Shown piece by piece: positions 1 to 7,157 of a stretch of DNA of 14,779 bases. Made by a program: the position numbers and the translations under genes. This DNA comes from DASWUD01 sp036401755. Lineage in GTDB: Bacteria; Pseudomonadota; Gammaproteobacteria; Thiohalomonadales; Thiohalomonadaceae. Under the pieces are notes generated by a model. It worked only from the letters and a program-made list of their open reading frames with translations, ran no database searches and was not told the DNA's origin. The stretch covers positions 1 to 14,779 of the forward strand of contig DASWUD010000054.1 of NCBI GenBank assembly GCA_036401755.1, written 5' to 3'. Within the stretch, counting starts at the first letter, position 1. The number at the start of each line of letters is the position of its first letter.

Positions 1-1004
1 TGGTGCACACCTCAAACATCTACGGCATCGCCAATCAGCAGGCTCTGGGCGAGAAGCTGGCGGCGCTCTCAGGCATGGATCGCGTCTTCTTCTCCAACTC
101 CGGCGCCGAAGCCAACGAGGCCGCCATCAAACTGGCACGCATGTATGGCCATAGCAAGGGGATCAACAATCCCGCCATCATCGTGATGGAGAAGAGCTTC
201 CATGGGCGCACCCTCGCCACCCTCACTGCCACCGGCAACCGCAAGGTGCAGGCCGGCTTCGAGCCGCTGGTGCAGGGCTTCCTGCGCGTCCCCTATAACG
301 ACCTCGACGCCATCCGCATGGTCGGCAAAAACAGTCCTGAAGTGGTGGCCGTACTGGTCGAGCCGGTGCAGGGCGAGGGCGGCATCAATATCCCCGGCAA
401 CGACTATCTGCAAGGTATCCGCGCGCTGTGCGACGAACACGGCTGGCTGATGATGCTCGACGAGATCCAGACCGGCATGGGCCGCACCGGTACCATGTTC
501 GCCTTCCAGCACACCCCCATCGTGCCCGATGTGATGACCCTGGCGAAGGGGCTGGGCAACGGCGTGCCCATCGGCGCCTGCCTGGCGCGCGGCGCCGCCG
601 CCGAGCTGTTCAAACCGGGCAACCATGGCTCCACCTTCGGTGGCAATCCGCTCGCCTGTGCCGCCGGACTGGCGGTGGTCAACACCCTGCAAAAAGACAA
701 GCTGCTGCAGCGCGCCAGCCAGCTCGGTCAACGCATGCTGCAGGGCTTCAAGCTGGCCCTGGAGGGACAGTCGTGCGTCACCGATGTACGTCATCACGGT
801 CTGATGGTCGGCATCGAACTGGATCGTCCGTGCGGCGAGCTGGTGCGCATGGCCCTCGACAAGGGGGTGCTGATCAACGTTACCGCCGACAAGGTGGTGC
901 GTCTGCTGCCGCCACTCATCCTGAGCGATGCCGAGGCCGATCAGATCGTCAGCCAGGTCTCCGAACTGATCATTGCGTTCGGCGCCGCCAACAAGGCCGC
1001 CTGA
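1..1004 (+). CDS. argD: Acetylornithine aminotransferase, 5'-truncated by window edge
   Basis: PLP-dependent class-III aminotransferase of arginine synthesis, converting N-acetylglutamate semialdehyde to N-acetylornithine in the cytosol; it may also serve as succinyldiaminopimelate aminotransferase. The frame is open from the window edge, so the gene starts upstream. The GTG at 3 is an internal valine (context VHTSNIYG), not a start. The 333 visible residues lack roughly the first 60 of a family of about 390-400. Visible signatures, numbered from position 3, are the phosphate-binding NSGAEANEAAIKLAR (32-46), the cofactor aspartate in LDEIQTG (D153), and the Schiff-base lysine in LAKGLGNGVPIG (K182). 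GSTFGGNPLACAAG follows, and the C-terminus is complete. argF follows after 13 bases, so the two are probably co-transcribed. Nothing odd is visible apart from the truncation. Confidence 0.97.
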   Translation, partial: VHTSNIYGIANQQALGEKLAALSGMDRVFFSNSGAEANEAAIKLARMYGHSKGINNPAIIVMEKSFHGRTLATLTATGNRKVQAGFEPLVQGFLRVPYNDLDAIRMVGKNSPEVVAVLVEPVQGEGGINIPGNDYLQGIRALCDEHGWLMMLDEIQTGMGRTGTMFAFQHTPIVPDVMTLAKGLGNGVPIGACLARGAAAELFKPGNHGSTFGGNPLACAAGLAVVNTLQKDKLLQRASQLGQRMLQGFKLALEGQSCVTDVRHHGLMVGIELDRPCGELVRMALDKGVLINVTADKVVRLLPPLILSDAEADQIVSQVSELIIAFGAANKAA

Positions 1005-1017
1005 TACGGGGAATCCC

Positions 1018-1926
1018 ATGACGGTACGCCATTTTCTCAATCTCGGTGATCTCTCCATCGCTGAACTGCGGGCGTTGCTCAACCGCGCCATCGAACTCAA
1101 GAGGATGCGCCGCGAAGGGGTGGTCTACGAACCGCTGAAGGGCAAGGTGATGGGAATGGTGTTCGAGAAATCCTCGACCCGCACCCGCGTCTCGTTCGAG
1201 GCAGGCATGGCCCAGTTCGGCGGCCACGCCATCTTCCTCTCGCCGCGCGATACCCAATTGGGGCGTGGCGAGCCGATCGAAGACACCGCACGCGTGCTAT
1301 CGAGCATGGTCGACGTGGTGATGATCCGCACCTTCGAACACGACAAGATCGAACGCTTCGCCAAATTCTCCTCGGTGCCGGTGATCAACGGCCTGACCGA
1401 TGACTTCCATCCCTGTCAGCTACTGGCCGATCTGCAGACCTATATCGAGCAGCGCGGCGAGATCAGCGGCAAGACAGTGGCCTGGGTAGGAGACGGCAAC
1501 AACATGAGCCAGTCCTACATCAACGCCGCCATGCTATTCGACTTCAAACTCAACCTGGCTGTCCCGCAGGGTTACGAGCCGAGTGAAACTCTGCTCAAAG
1601 AGGCCGCTGATCGCGTCACGCTGATGCGCGACCCACGCGATGCGGTGCGCAACGCCGACCTGGTCACCACCGATGTCTGGACCAGCATGGGTCTGGAAGA
1701 TGAACAGGAGGAGCGGCGCAAGGACCTGGCCGGTTATCAGGTCAGCGGCGAGCTGATGAAGCTGGCCAAGCCCGATGCCCTCTTCATGCACTGCCTCCCC
1801 GCCCATCGTGGCGAAGAGGTCACTGCCGAGGTGATCGACGGCCCGCAGAGCATCGTCTGGGAGCAGGCCGAGAATCGCCTCCATGCACAGAAGGCGTTGT
1901 TGGAATTCCTGCTGGTAACACGCTGA
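1018..1926 (+). CDS. argF: Ornithine carbamoyltransferase
   Basis: Transfers the carbamoyl group from carbamoyl phosphate to ornithine, giving citrulline (arginine synthesis, cytosolic, normally a trimer). I chose the ATG at 1018, giving MTVRHFLNLGDLS at 302 residues, the family's usual beginning and length. An in-frame ATG at 973 would add 15 residues overlapping argD. Motifs in order: carbamoyl-phosphate loop STRTR (53-57), HPCQ (131-134), the second-domain segment WVGDGNNMSQS (156-166), the ornithine-binding region DVWTSMG (219-225) and the catalytic HCLPAHRGEE (258-267). No residue expected in these motifs is missing. It lies 13 bases after argD, is the last gene of that plus-strand unit, and is followed by a candidate terminator. 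Confidence 0.98.
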   Translation: MTVRHFLNLGDLSIAELRALLNRAIELKRMRREGVVYEPLKGKVMGMVFEKSSTRTRVSFEAGMAQFGGHAIFLSPRDTQLGRGEPIEDTARVLSSMVDVVMIRTFEHDKIERFAKFSSVPVINGLTDDFHPCQLLADLQTYIEQRGEISGKTVAWVGDGNNMSQSYINAAMLFDFKLNLAVPQGYEPSETLLKEAADRVTLMRDPRDAVRNADLVTTDVWTSMGLEDEQEERRKDLAGYQVSGELMKLAKPDALFMHCLPAHRGEEVTAEVIDGPQSIVWEQAENRLHAQKALLEFLLVTR

Positions 1927-1932
1927 GACTCT

Positions 1933-1974
1933 CGCGCAGCCTGCCTAAAGTTGCGCCCCTGCCGCGATTTTTTT
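1933..1974 (+). terminator. Candidate intrinsic terminator after argF
   Basis: Seven bases after the argF stop, CGCGCAG (1933-1939) can pair with CTGCCGCG (1959-1966), leaving one bulged base and a 19-base loop. This is followed at once by A and seven Ts (1968-1974). The T-run directly after the stem is the main support. The long loop and the bulge make the stem only moderately convincing. It would end the argD-argF transcript before the convergent gene that ends at 2016. Confidence 0.4.
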
Positions 1975-2011
1975 CAAATTTCCCGTTCGGCTGACGGTTT
2001 TCCCGGGCTTT

Positions 2012-2036
2012 CCCATCACGGTTTGATCGTGATGGG
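2012..2036. repeat. Perfect 9-bp inverted repeat straddling the stop codon of the L,D-transpeptidase-like gene
   Basis: CCCATCACG (2012-2020) and CGTGATGGG (2028-2036) form a perfect 9-bp stem with a 7-base loop. The TGA stop of the minus-strand gene (2016-2018) lies inside one arm, and the other arm encodes its final residues. No T-run follows on either strand, so a classical intrinsic terminator is not supported. A 3'-end stabilising or processing hairpin, or a Rho-assisted end between convergent genes, is possible. Confidence 0.6.
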
Positions 2037-2501
2037 GGTTCCATCCTTGACCAGTGCCCAGATCTCCTCAATCTGTTCATCGCTCACGGCGACACAGCCA
2101 TCGGTCCAATCCCTGCCGACAAACAGAACTTTCGCCCAACCATAGCCATTGGGTAGACCATGGATCATGATCATCCCGCCCGGGTCGACCCCCAGTCGCT
2201 TCGCATTCGCCCGGTCCTGCGGGTTGGGATAGCTGATATGAAGCGAACGGTGAAAATTGCTGTGCACGTTTCGGTAGTCGATGACATAGCTGCCCTCAGG
2301 CGTCTTCTCATCCCCCTGCTGAACCTTGTGACCGCGAGGCTTATCCCCCAGCGAGATGGTGTACGATTTCACCACCTTTCCCTGAAACTGCAGTTGCATG
2401 AGCCGTTTTGCCTTGTGAACAACCACCCTGTCTACGCTGGTAACTTCGGCATGAAGCAGACCCGAATAAAATACGACGATGAGTGACCAGAAGATCCGCA
2501 T
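2016..2501 (-). CDS. Exported L,D-transpeptidase-like protein (YkuD/ErfK-YbiS fold)
   Basis: Small YkuD-domain protein predicted to act on peptidoglycan in the periplasm. I take the ATG at 2501 (161 residues, MRIFWSLIVV...): it gives a signal peptide (Arg, hydrophobic 3-15, likely cut after LLHA near residue 18) and has GGGAGGGAAGG just upstream. A longer in-frame start at 2588 would bury the signal peptide. The domain includes KTPEGSYVIDYR, HISYPNPQD, the histidine motif MIMIHGLPN and the nucleophile motif DWTDGCVAVSDEQIEEIW with Cys136. Aspartate stands where the classical SHGC motif has His; a T-x-GC form is, from memory, common in a short gammaproteobacterial branch that includes YafK/DpaA-like proteins, so cross-linking versus hydrolytic activity cannot be decided. 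It lies 101 bases after malQ on the same strand, and a functional link to the glycogen genes is not evident. Confidence 0.85.
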   Translation of the reverse strand: MRIFWSLIVVFYSGLLHAEVTSVDRVVVHKAKRLMQLQFQGKVVKSYTISLGDKPRGHKVQQGDEKTPEGSYVIDYRNVHSNFHRSLHISYPNPQDRANAKRLGVDPGGMIMIHGLPNGYGWAKVLFVGRDWTDGCVAVSDEQIEEIWALVKDGTPITIKP

Positions 2502-2602
2502 TCGCTGCCTTCCCTCCCCAACATATATTTTTTGGCACGCACAATGGAATGTTGCCTGCACAGCGGCACACGAATCAATCTTCTTCACCAGAGCGGCGAG
2601 TG

Positions 2603-4075
2603 CTAACGACCATAGAGCCGGGTCATCTCGGCCAGTCGGCTAGCCATTTCGTTCGTCAACCACTCCCACTGAAAGCGCCAGCACCAATTGCCCTGTGTAG
2701 TTCCCGGCGTGTTCATGCGGTGCTCGGTGCCAAGCCCCAGCAGATCCTGCATGGGGATGATGGCAAGGCACGCCACCGAGGCGAGTGCAGCACGCAGCAA
2801 CGGCCAGGGCATCTCTTCGTGAGGGTCACCCAGATAGTGAAGGATATGGTGTTGGCGATCCTGGCTGAGGCCATGGTACCAACCCAGCGTAGTGTCGTTG
2901 TCGTGGGTACCGCTGTACACCACGCTATTGTGGGTATGGTTGTGCGGCAGATAGGGATTGGTTGCGCCACCGTCGAAGGCGAAGTGGAGAATACGCATTC
3001 CGGGCAGGCCGAATTGGGTGCGCAACGCCTCGACCTCAGGGGTGATGATCCCCAGGTCCTCGGCCACAATTGGCAGCGCACCAAACTCCGTCAACAGGGC
3101 GTTGAATAGTGCCGCCCCCGGTGCCTTTACCCAATGGCCGTTGATGGCGGTCGCCTCGTCAGCGGGTATTTCCCAGCTCGCCTCGAAGCCACGGAAGTGA
3201 TCCACACGCACCATATCAAACATCTGCAGGTGCCAGGCAATACGCCTGCGCCACCAGTGAAAATCATCCTGCTCCATCCACGCCCAGTCATAGTGCGGAT
3301 TACCCCAGCGCTGGCCCGTTGGGGAAAAATAGTCGGGCGGCACACCGGCCACGACGGTGGGTTTGCCCGACGTATCCAGCTGAAATCCCTCGGGCTGTGA
3401 CCAGACATCTGAGCTGTCGTGGGCAACGAAAATAGGCATATCGCCAAACATCTGTACGCCGTGCTCATTGGCATACCGTTTCAACTGTTGCCACTGACGA
3501 TAGAAGAGGAACTGTTCGAAACGGATCGCCTCGATCTCCTCTGCATGGCGCAGGCGCGCCACCTGCAAAGCCGCCGGTTCGCGCCAGCGCAACGGCTCCG
3601 GCCACTCACTCCAGGGGCGCATGCCCGCCTCCTGGCGCAACACGCAAAAAAGTGCGTAATCGTCGAGCCATCCGCGCGCCTTGGCACAGAACTCGTGCCA
3701 CTCAGCGCGCTCCTTCTCACCGGCCTGCTTGTTGAACATCGCCAGTGCGTGCGCCATTACCCTGGAGAGTTGCAGGGGGTCGTGGATATTCACCTCTTCG
3801 GCGTCGATCCAGCCCCACTCCACCAACCGGTGCAGGCTGATCAGGTGGCGATTGCCGGCAAATGCCGAGAGGCTCTGATAGGGAGAGAGATCGCTGTGGG
3901 TGGGGCCGAGCGGGAGTACCTGCCAGATACGCTGCCCTGTTGCCACGAGCAGATCCACAAAACGATAGGCATCGGCGCCGAAGTCACCATTGGCGGCGGG
4001 TCCAGGCAGTGAGGTGGGATGCAACAGCACACCGGCGCGACGCTGTCGAAGAAAGGATTGCGGCACAGCGTTCAC
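2603..4075 (-). CDS. malQ: 4-alpha-glucanotransferase (amylomaltase, GH77)
   Basis: Transfers alpha-1,4-glucan segments between maltooligosaccharides, releasing glucose and remaking longer chains (cytosolic, glycogen/maltodextrin turnover). The product is 490 residues, the size of the shorter, plant D-enzyme/Thermus-type GH77 proteins rather than E. coli MalQ, which carries extra N-terminal sequence. Signatures: LLHPTSLPG near the N-terminus (17-25), FGDMPIFVAHDSSDVW (210-225), nucleophile D292 in VRVDHFRG, acid/base E339 in VAEDLG, and transition-state D392 in GTHDNDT; all three acids are present. The start is a GTG at 4075 whose last bases form the TGA stop of the upstream GH57 gene (GTGA overlap), which indicates translational coupling. 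It is the third gene of a glgC-GH57-malQ unit, so its substrates are probably short glucans released during glycogen turnover. Confidence 0.97.
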   Translation of the reverse strand: MNAVPQSFLRQRRAGVLLHPTSLPGPAANGDFGADAYRFVDLLVATGQRIWQVLPLGPTHSDLSPYQSLSAFAGNRHLISLHRLVEWGWIDAEEVNIHDPLQLSRVMAHALAMFNKQAGEKERAEWHEFCAKARGWLDDYALFCVLRQEAGMRPWSEWPEPLRWREPAALQVARLRHAEEIEAIRFEQFLFYRQWQQLKRYANEHGVQMFGDMPIFVAHDSSDVWSQPEGFQLDTSGKPTVVAGVPPDYFSPTGQRWGNPHYDWAWMEQDDFHWWRRRIAWHLQMFDMVRVDHFRGFEASWEIPADEATAINGHWVKAPGAALFNALLTEFGALPIVAEDLGIITPEVEALRTQFGLPGMRILHFAFDGGATNPYLPHNHTHNSVVYSGTHDNDTTLGWYHGLSQDRQHHILHYLGDPHEEMPWPLLRAALASVACLAIIPMQDLLGLGTEHRMNTPGTTQGNWCWRFQWEWLTNEMASRLAEMTRLYGR

Positions 4076-5772
4076 CCACTCTCGCTGCCGCGGCGCATCA
4101 CACCCCCTGCCTCGGGGGCGCCCCCGCCGTGCGAAATGATCTGTGAGAGCGCATCGGGGACATCGGCGCCGATCATTTTGTAGAGGTAGGCCAGTTGTAA
4201 TCGGTAGAGTCGATCAAAGTCGCGCACTGATTCCGCCGGATTGTAATCACCGAACCACCAGAACCAGTCGGAACCCTCGCAAATCGCCAACTGCCGGCGC
4301 GCCCGGGCCAGTTTTTCACCACTCAGGCGTTCGCTGCGCACTGCCGCATCGAACGCCAGCTTGGCCTCACACAGCAGGTCCCAGGCGCGATTTTTGTCAC
4401 CACTGCCTATCCACGTGGAAAAATTGCCATAGACCCAGCTGCCCGCTACGAGTGTCGGCAGGACCAGCGGTTCACCGCCCGCATTGACTACTTGTTTGAA
4501 GGTAGTCAACTCCAAAGCGGGGTGATTTGCCAATTTGCGATAAAGCGCCGTCAAAAAGTAATAGCCATTTTCGGGGTAGTATTCCCAGGCATTTTCACCA
4601 TCCATGATGATCGACACGACCCTGTTGGCATCAGAGGCGCAGGCCTTGGCAATGTTTTCCAGATGGTGCACCAGATTGTTTACCGCATCATCGGCCTGCC
4701 AATCGGCGTAGGTGAAACCGATCAGATCCGAAAGTCCATCGTCGCGGAAAAAGAGGGTGAGATCGCTGCCATCGACACGATAGGGCACATGCAGGCACTG
4801 CGGTTGTGCCATATTCTCGCGCACCAGGGTATGACGCAGCACCGCTTCACCACTGGCACTCCAGCCAAAACCGGCCTCGGCGAAAAGTTGCAACGCCGCG
4901 CTACTGACGCCGCCTTCGGCGGGCCAGACCCCAATGGGCCGGAAGCCAAAATGACGTTCGAACACCGCCAGCCCCTTCTCAATGTGCCAGCGCAAGCTCT
5001 CCTCACCACCGGGGTAGTGCTTGTGTGCGGGTAATGGAGCATCGGGCAGGGCATCGTGAGTCGATTCGAGATCGAGTAGCAGCGGGGCAATGGGATGGGC
5101 ATAGGGTGTCAGCGAGAGTTCGATCTGGCCACGCTCCGCCAGGCGGCGGTAACGCTCGATTACCCCCGACAGGAGTTCGCCAATGATAGTCAGCAGTTCG
5201 CGACGATCCTGCTGTGTGTAACCACTTCCCTTGTTCATCAACTGCTGCACGCGCCCATCGTTGCGCCGTACCGTTTCGCCGATCCACGCCAGGTGATACC
5301 AGACCAGCAGGTCGACCAGATACTGGCTGCTAATGTAGGAGATGGTATGGGGATAGTCACCGATACAACGTGCCAGCGCGACAAGATTGAGAAAGTGAGG
5401 GAACCGGTTAATCAGCCGATGTTCGTTGGCCTTCAGACACGACTTGATGAGCCACAGCCGATGCTCTTCACCGGCAGGCTGTGCAGGACTCACCAGCGCG
5501 GCCAACAGCGGATCACCGATCGGTCGCCCTTCATTCAGATAATCACGTACCTGGGCAGCATAGTCGTCGATCTGCTCCAGCAGGGTCGGTACAAAATTGA
5601 CCACTGCACGCGCCGCCGGATTGGTCTCAATAAAGGCCACCATATCGACATAATCTTTGATGGCGTGCAGATAGGTCCAGGGGAGCTGATATTGTCCGCT
5701 TTCGCGATCCAGGTAGTGCGGCTGATGCATGTGCCAGCAGAGCACCACCTTGAGACGTGGATCAGCGGGCAT
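4072..5772 (-). CDS. Glycoside hydrolase family 57 alpha-glucan enzyme
   Basis: A GH57 enzyme of 566 residues, acting by the retaining mechanism on alpha-glucans. I start it at the ATG at 5772 (MPADPRLKVVLCWHMHQPHY), which overlaps the glgC stop by 11 bases. The frame is open to 5868, but those codons are glgC in another frame. Family motifs: HMHQPHY (14-20); GQIELSLTPYAHPIAPLL (215-232); the nucleophile block GVWPAEGG with E286; the acid/base block IIMDGENAWEYY with D391; and a C-terminal helical part containing SDWFWWFGD. No signal peptide is seen, so it should be cytosolic. GH57 includes alpha-amylases, amylopullulanases, 4-alpha-glucanotransferases and branching enzymes, and the motifs do not separate these. 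A GH13 branching enzyme and a GH77 transferase lie beside it, so I lean to a hydrolase or debrancher. Confidence 0.92.
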   Translation of the reverse strand: MPADPRLKVVLCWHMHQPHYLDRESGQYQLPWTYLHAIKDYVDMVAFIETNPAARAVVNFVPTLLEQIDDYAAQVRDYLNEGRPIGDPLLAALVSPAQPAGEEHRLWLIKSCLKANEHRLINRFPHFLNLVALARCIGDYPHTISYISSQYLVDLLVWYHLAWIGETVRRNDGRVQQLMNKGSGYTQQDRRELLTIIGELLSGVIERYRRLAERGQIELSLTPYAHPIAPLLLDLESTHDALPDAPLPAHKHYPGGEESLRWHIEKGLAVFERHFGFRPIGVWPAEGGVSSAALQLFAEAGFGWSASGEAVLRHTLVRENMAQPQCLHVPYRVDGSDLTLFFRDDGLSDLIGFTYADWQADDAVNNLVHHLENIAKACASDANRVVSIIMDGENAWEYYPENGYYFLTALYRKLANHPALELTTFKQVVNAGGEPLVLPTLVAGSWVYGNFSTWIGSGDKNRAWDLLCEAKLAFDAAVRSERLSGEKLARARRQLAICEGSDWFWWFGDYNPAESVRDFDRLYRLQLAYLYKMIGADVPDALSQIISHGGGAPEAGGVMRRGSESG

Positions 5773-7030
5773 AGTGCACTGCCTGACCAAGCATCTCTGG
5801 ACAGACCAGCACGATGCCGCTTTCGCTGACATAAAAACGTTTGGCATCCGCCTCCAAATCCTGCCCAATCACCGTGCCATCAGGGATCTCACACCCCTTG
5901 TCGATCACTGCACGCGTGATGTGGCAGTGCTCGCCGATCACGACATTGGGTAACACCACTGAATCGCTCACGCTGCTGTAGGAACGCACACTGACGTTGG
6001 AGAAGAGCAGCGAGTGGTGAATCTTTGCACCGGAGATAATGCACCCGCCAGAAACCATCGAGTCGACCGCCATGCCGCGTCGATCGTCGTCGTCAAAAAC
6101 AAATTTGGCCGGCGGCAGCTGCTCTTGATAGGTCCAGATGGGCCAACTGCGATCGTAGAGATTCAGCTCCGGCGTCACGCCAATCAGCTCCATGTTGGCC
6201 GCCCAGTAGGCGTCGACCGTCCCGACATCACGCCAGTAGGCCTGTTGCCCGCTGTTGGGATCGCGGAACGGGTAGGCATAGACGCGATATTTGTCGATCA
6301 CATAGGGAATGATGTCGTGGCCGAAATCGTGAGAGGATTGGCGGTCATCGGCGTCGCGAATCAACTGTTCGAAGAGGAACGCGGTGTTGAAGACATAGAT
6401 CCCCATCGAGGCGAGTGCGCGATCGGGGCGGCCCGGCAGCGGCTGAGGCTCCTTCGGCTTCTCGGCAAAGCGGTTGATGCGCCAGGCGTTGTCCACCGAC
6501 ATCACACCAAACGAACGCGCTGATTCGAGATCCACTTCGAGACAGCCGATGGTCATGTCGGCACCACTCTCCACGTGATAGGCCAACATAGGGCCATAGT
6601 CCATTTTGTAGATGTGGTCCCCGGCCAGGATCAGCACGTAATCGGGGCGGTGGGTTCGGATGATATCGAGATTCTGGTAGATCGCATCGGCGGTACCGGA
6701 GTACCAGGCCAGACCGGTGCGCTGCTGCGCCGGCAGCAACTCGACGAACTCGCTGAGCTCGGCTCGCAGGAAACTCCAACCCGCCTGGACGTGACGAATC
6801 AACGAGTGAGCCTTGTATTGGGTGAGGATGCCCATGCGCCGGATACCGGAGTTGAGGCAGTTGGAGAGGGGAAAATCGATGATCTTGAACTTTCCGCCAA
6901 AGGGTACCGCCGGTTTGGAGCGCCAGCGGGTCAAGCCCTTGAGCCGGGTGCCACTCCCACCGGCGAGGATCAAGGCCAACGTGTCACGGGTCAGACGACT
7001 AACAAAGCGCTGCTTATCGGCAACTGCCAT
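5762..7030 (-). CDS. glgC: Glucose-1-phosphate adenylyltransferase (ADP-glucose pyrophosphorylase)
   Basis: Makes ADP-glucose from ATP and glucose-1-phosphate, the committed step of bacterial glycogen synthesis, normally as an allosteric homotetramer. The 422 residues match the family length. An N-terminal nucleotidyltransferase domain has LILAGGSGTRLKGLT (20-33), the SKPAVPFGGKF segment where K39 corresponds in position to the E. coli fructose-1,6-bisphosphate activator lysine, GTADAIYQN (112-120), LAGDHIYKMDY (135-145) and FAEKP with K191 for the sugar phosphate. A left-handed beta-helix domain follows (SYSSVSDSVVLPNVVIGEHC). The ATG at 7030 is preceded by AAGGGGAG at good spacing. It heads the minus-strand glgC-GH57-malQ unit, is divergent from glgB, and overlaps the GH57 start by 11 bases. 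The basic activator region suggests an allosterically activated form; the exact effector is inference. Confidence 0.98.
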   Translation of the reverse strand: MAVADKQRFVSRLTRDTLALILAGGSGTRLKGLTRWRSKPAVPFGGKFKIIDFPLSNCLNSGIRRMGILTQYKAHSLIRHVQAGWSFLRAELSEFVELLPAQQRTGLAWYSGTADAIYQNLDIIRTHRPDYVLILAGDHIYKMDYGPMLAYHVESGADMTIGCLEVDLESARSFGVMSVDNAWRINRFAEKPKEPQPLPGRPDRALASMGIYVFNTAFLFEQLIRDADDRQSSHDFGHDIIPYVIDKYRVYAYPFRDPNSGQQAYWRDVGTVDAYWAANMELIGVTPELNLYDRSWPIWTYQEQLPPAKFVFDDDDRRGMAVDSMVSGGCIISGAKIHHSLLFSNVSVRSYSSVSDSVVLPNVVIGEHCHITRAVIDKGCEIPDGTVIGQDLEADAKRFYVSESGIVLVCPEMLGQAVHYAR

Positions 7031-7157
7031 AGATCTCCCCTTCCTTCGTGCTGTTATATATCCAATAGTTGTGGTTAAGGCAGATGGCGCGTAGGCGGGA
7101 CAACCGCCATACTGCGATAGAGCCGCATGCCTTACCGGAGTATAGTCGGCAATTGCA
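7031..7157. promoter_or_regulatory. Divergent glgC/glgB intergenic region with candidate promoter and inverted repeats
   Basis: This 127-bp gap must hold the start signals for both the glgC unit (minus) and the glgB unit (plus). For glgC, a weak candidate reads CTGCCT (7078-7083) and TATATA (7055-7060) on the minus strand, with a 17-base spacer; a 5/6 match TATAAC overlaps the latter. No convincing -35/-10 pair is visible for glgB. Two nested inverted repeats share an arm: ATGGCG (7084-7089) with CGCCAT (7105-7110), and GGCGG (7094-7098) with CCGCC (7104-7108). They could be a regulator site or only a hairpin. The repeats are seen directly; the promoter is an inference from sequence matching. 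Confidence 0.4.

Noticed and set aside
69..1100. A 343-codon open frame on the minus strand, antisense to argD.
   Set aside because: Composition (His, Asp, Gly, Val rich, no domain) is typical of the antisense frame of a GC-rich gene, and argD itself is unmistakable.
2502..2602. The gap between malQ and the L,D-transpeptidase-like gene as a promoter or small RNA site.
   Set aside because: An AT-rich patch (about 2520-2531) gives a TATATG-like box, but no matching -35 at proper spacing and no clear terminator stem were found.
2483..4012. Plus-strand open frames of up to 208 codons opposite malQ.
   Set aside because: They lie antisense to a complete GH77 enzyme with all catalytic residues and show no recognisable domain or ribosome site.
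5773..5868. Longer N-terminus for the GH57 gene (32 extra residues).
   Set aside because: These codons are glgC in another frame. The family start just before the HQP motif fits the ATG at 5772.
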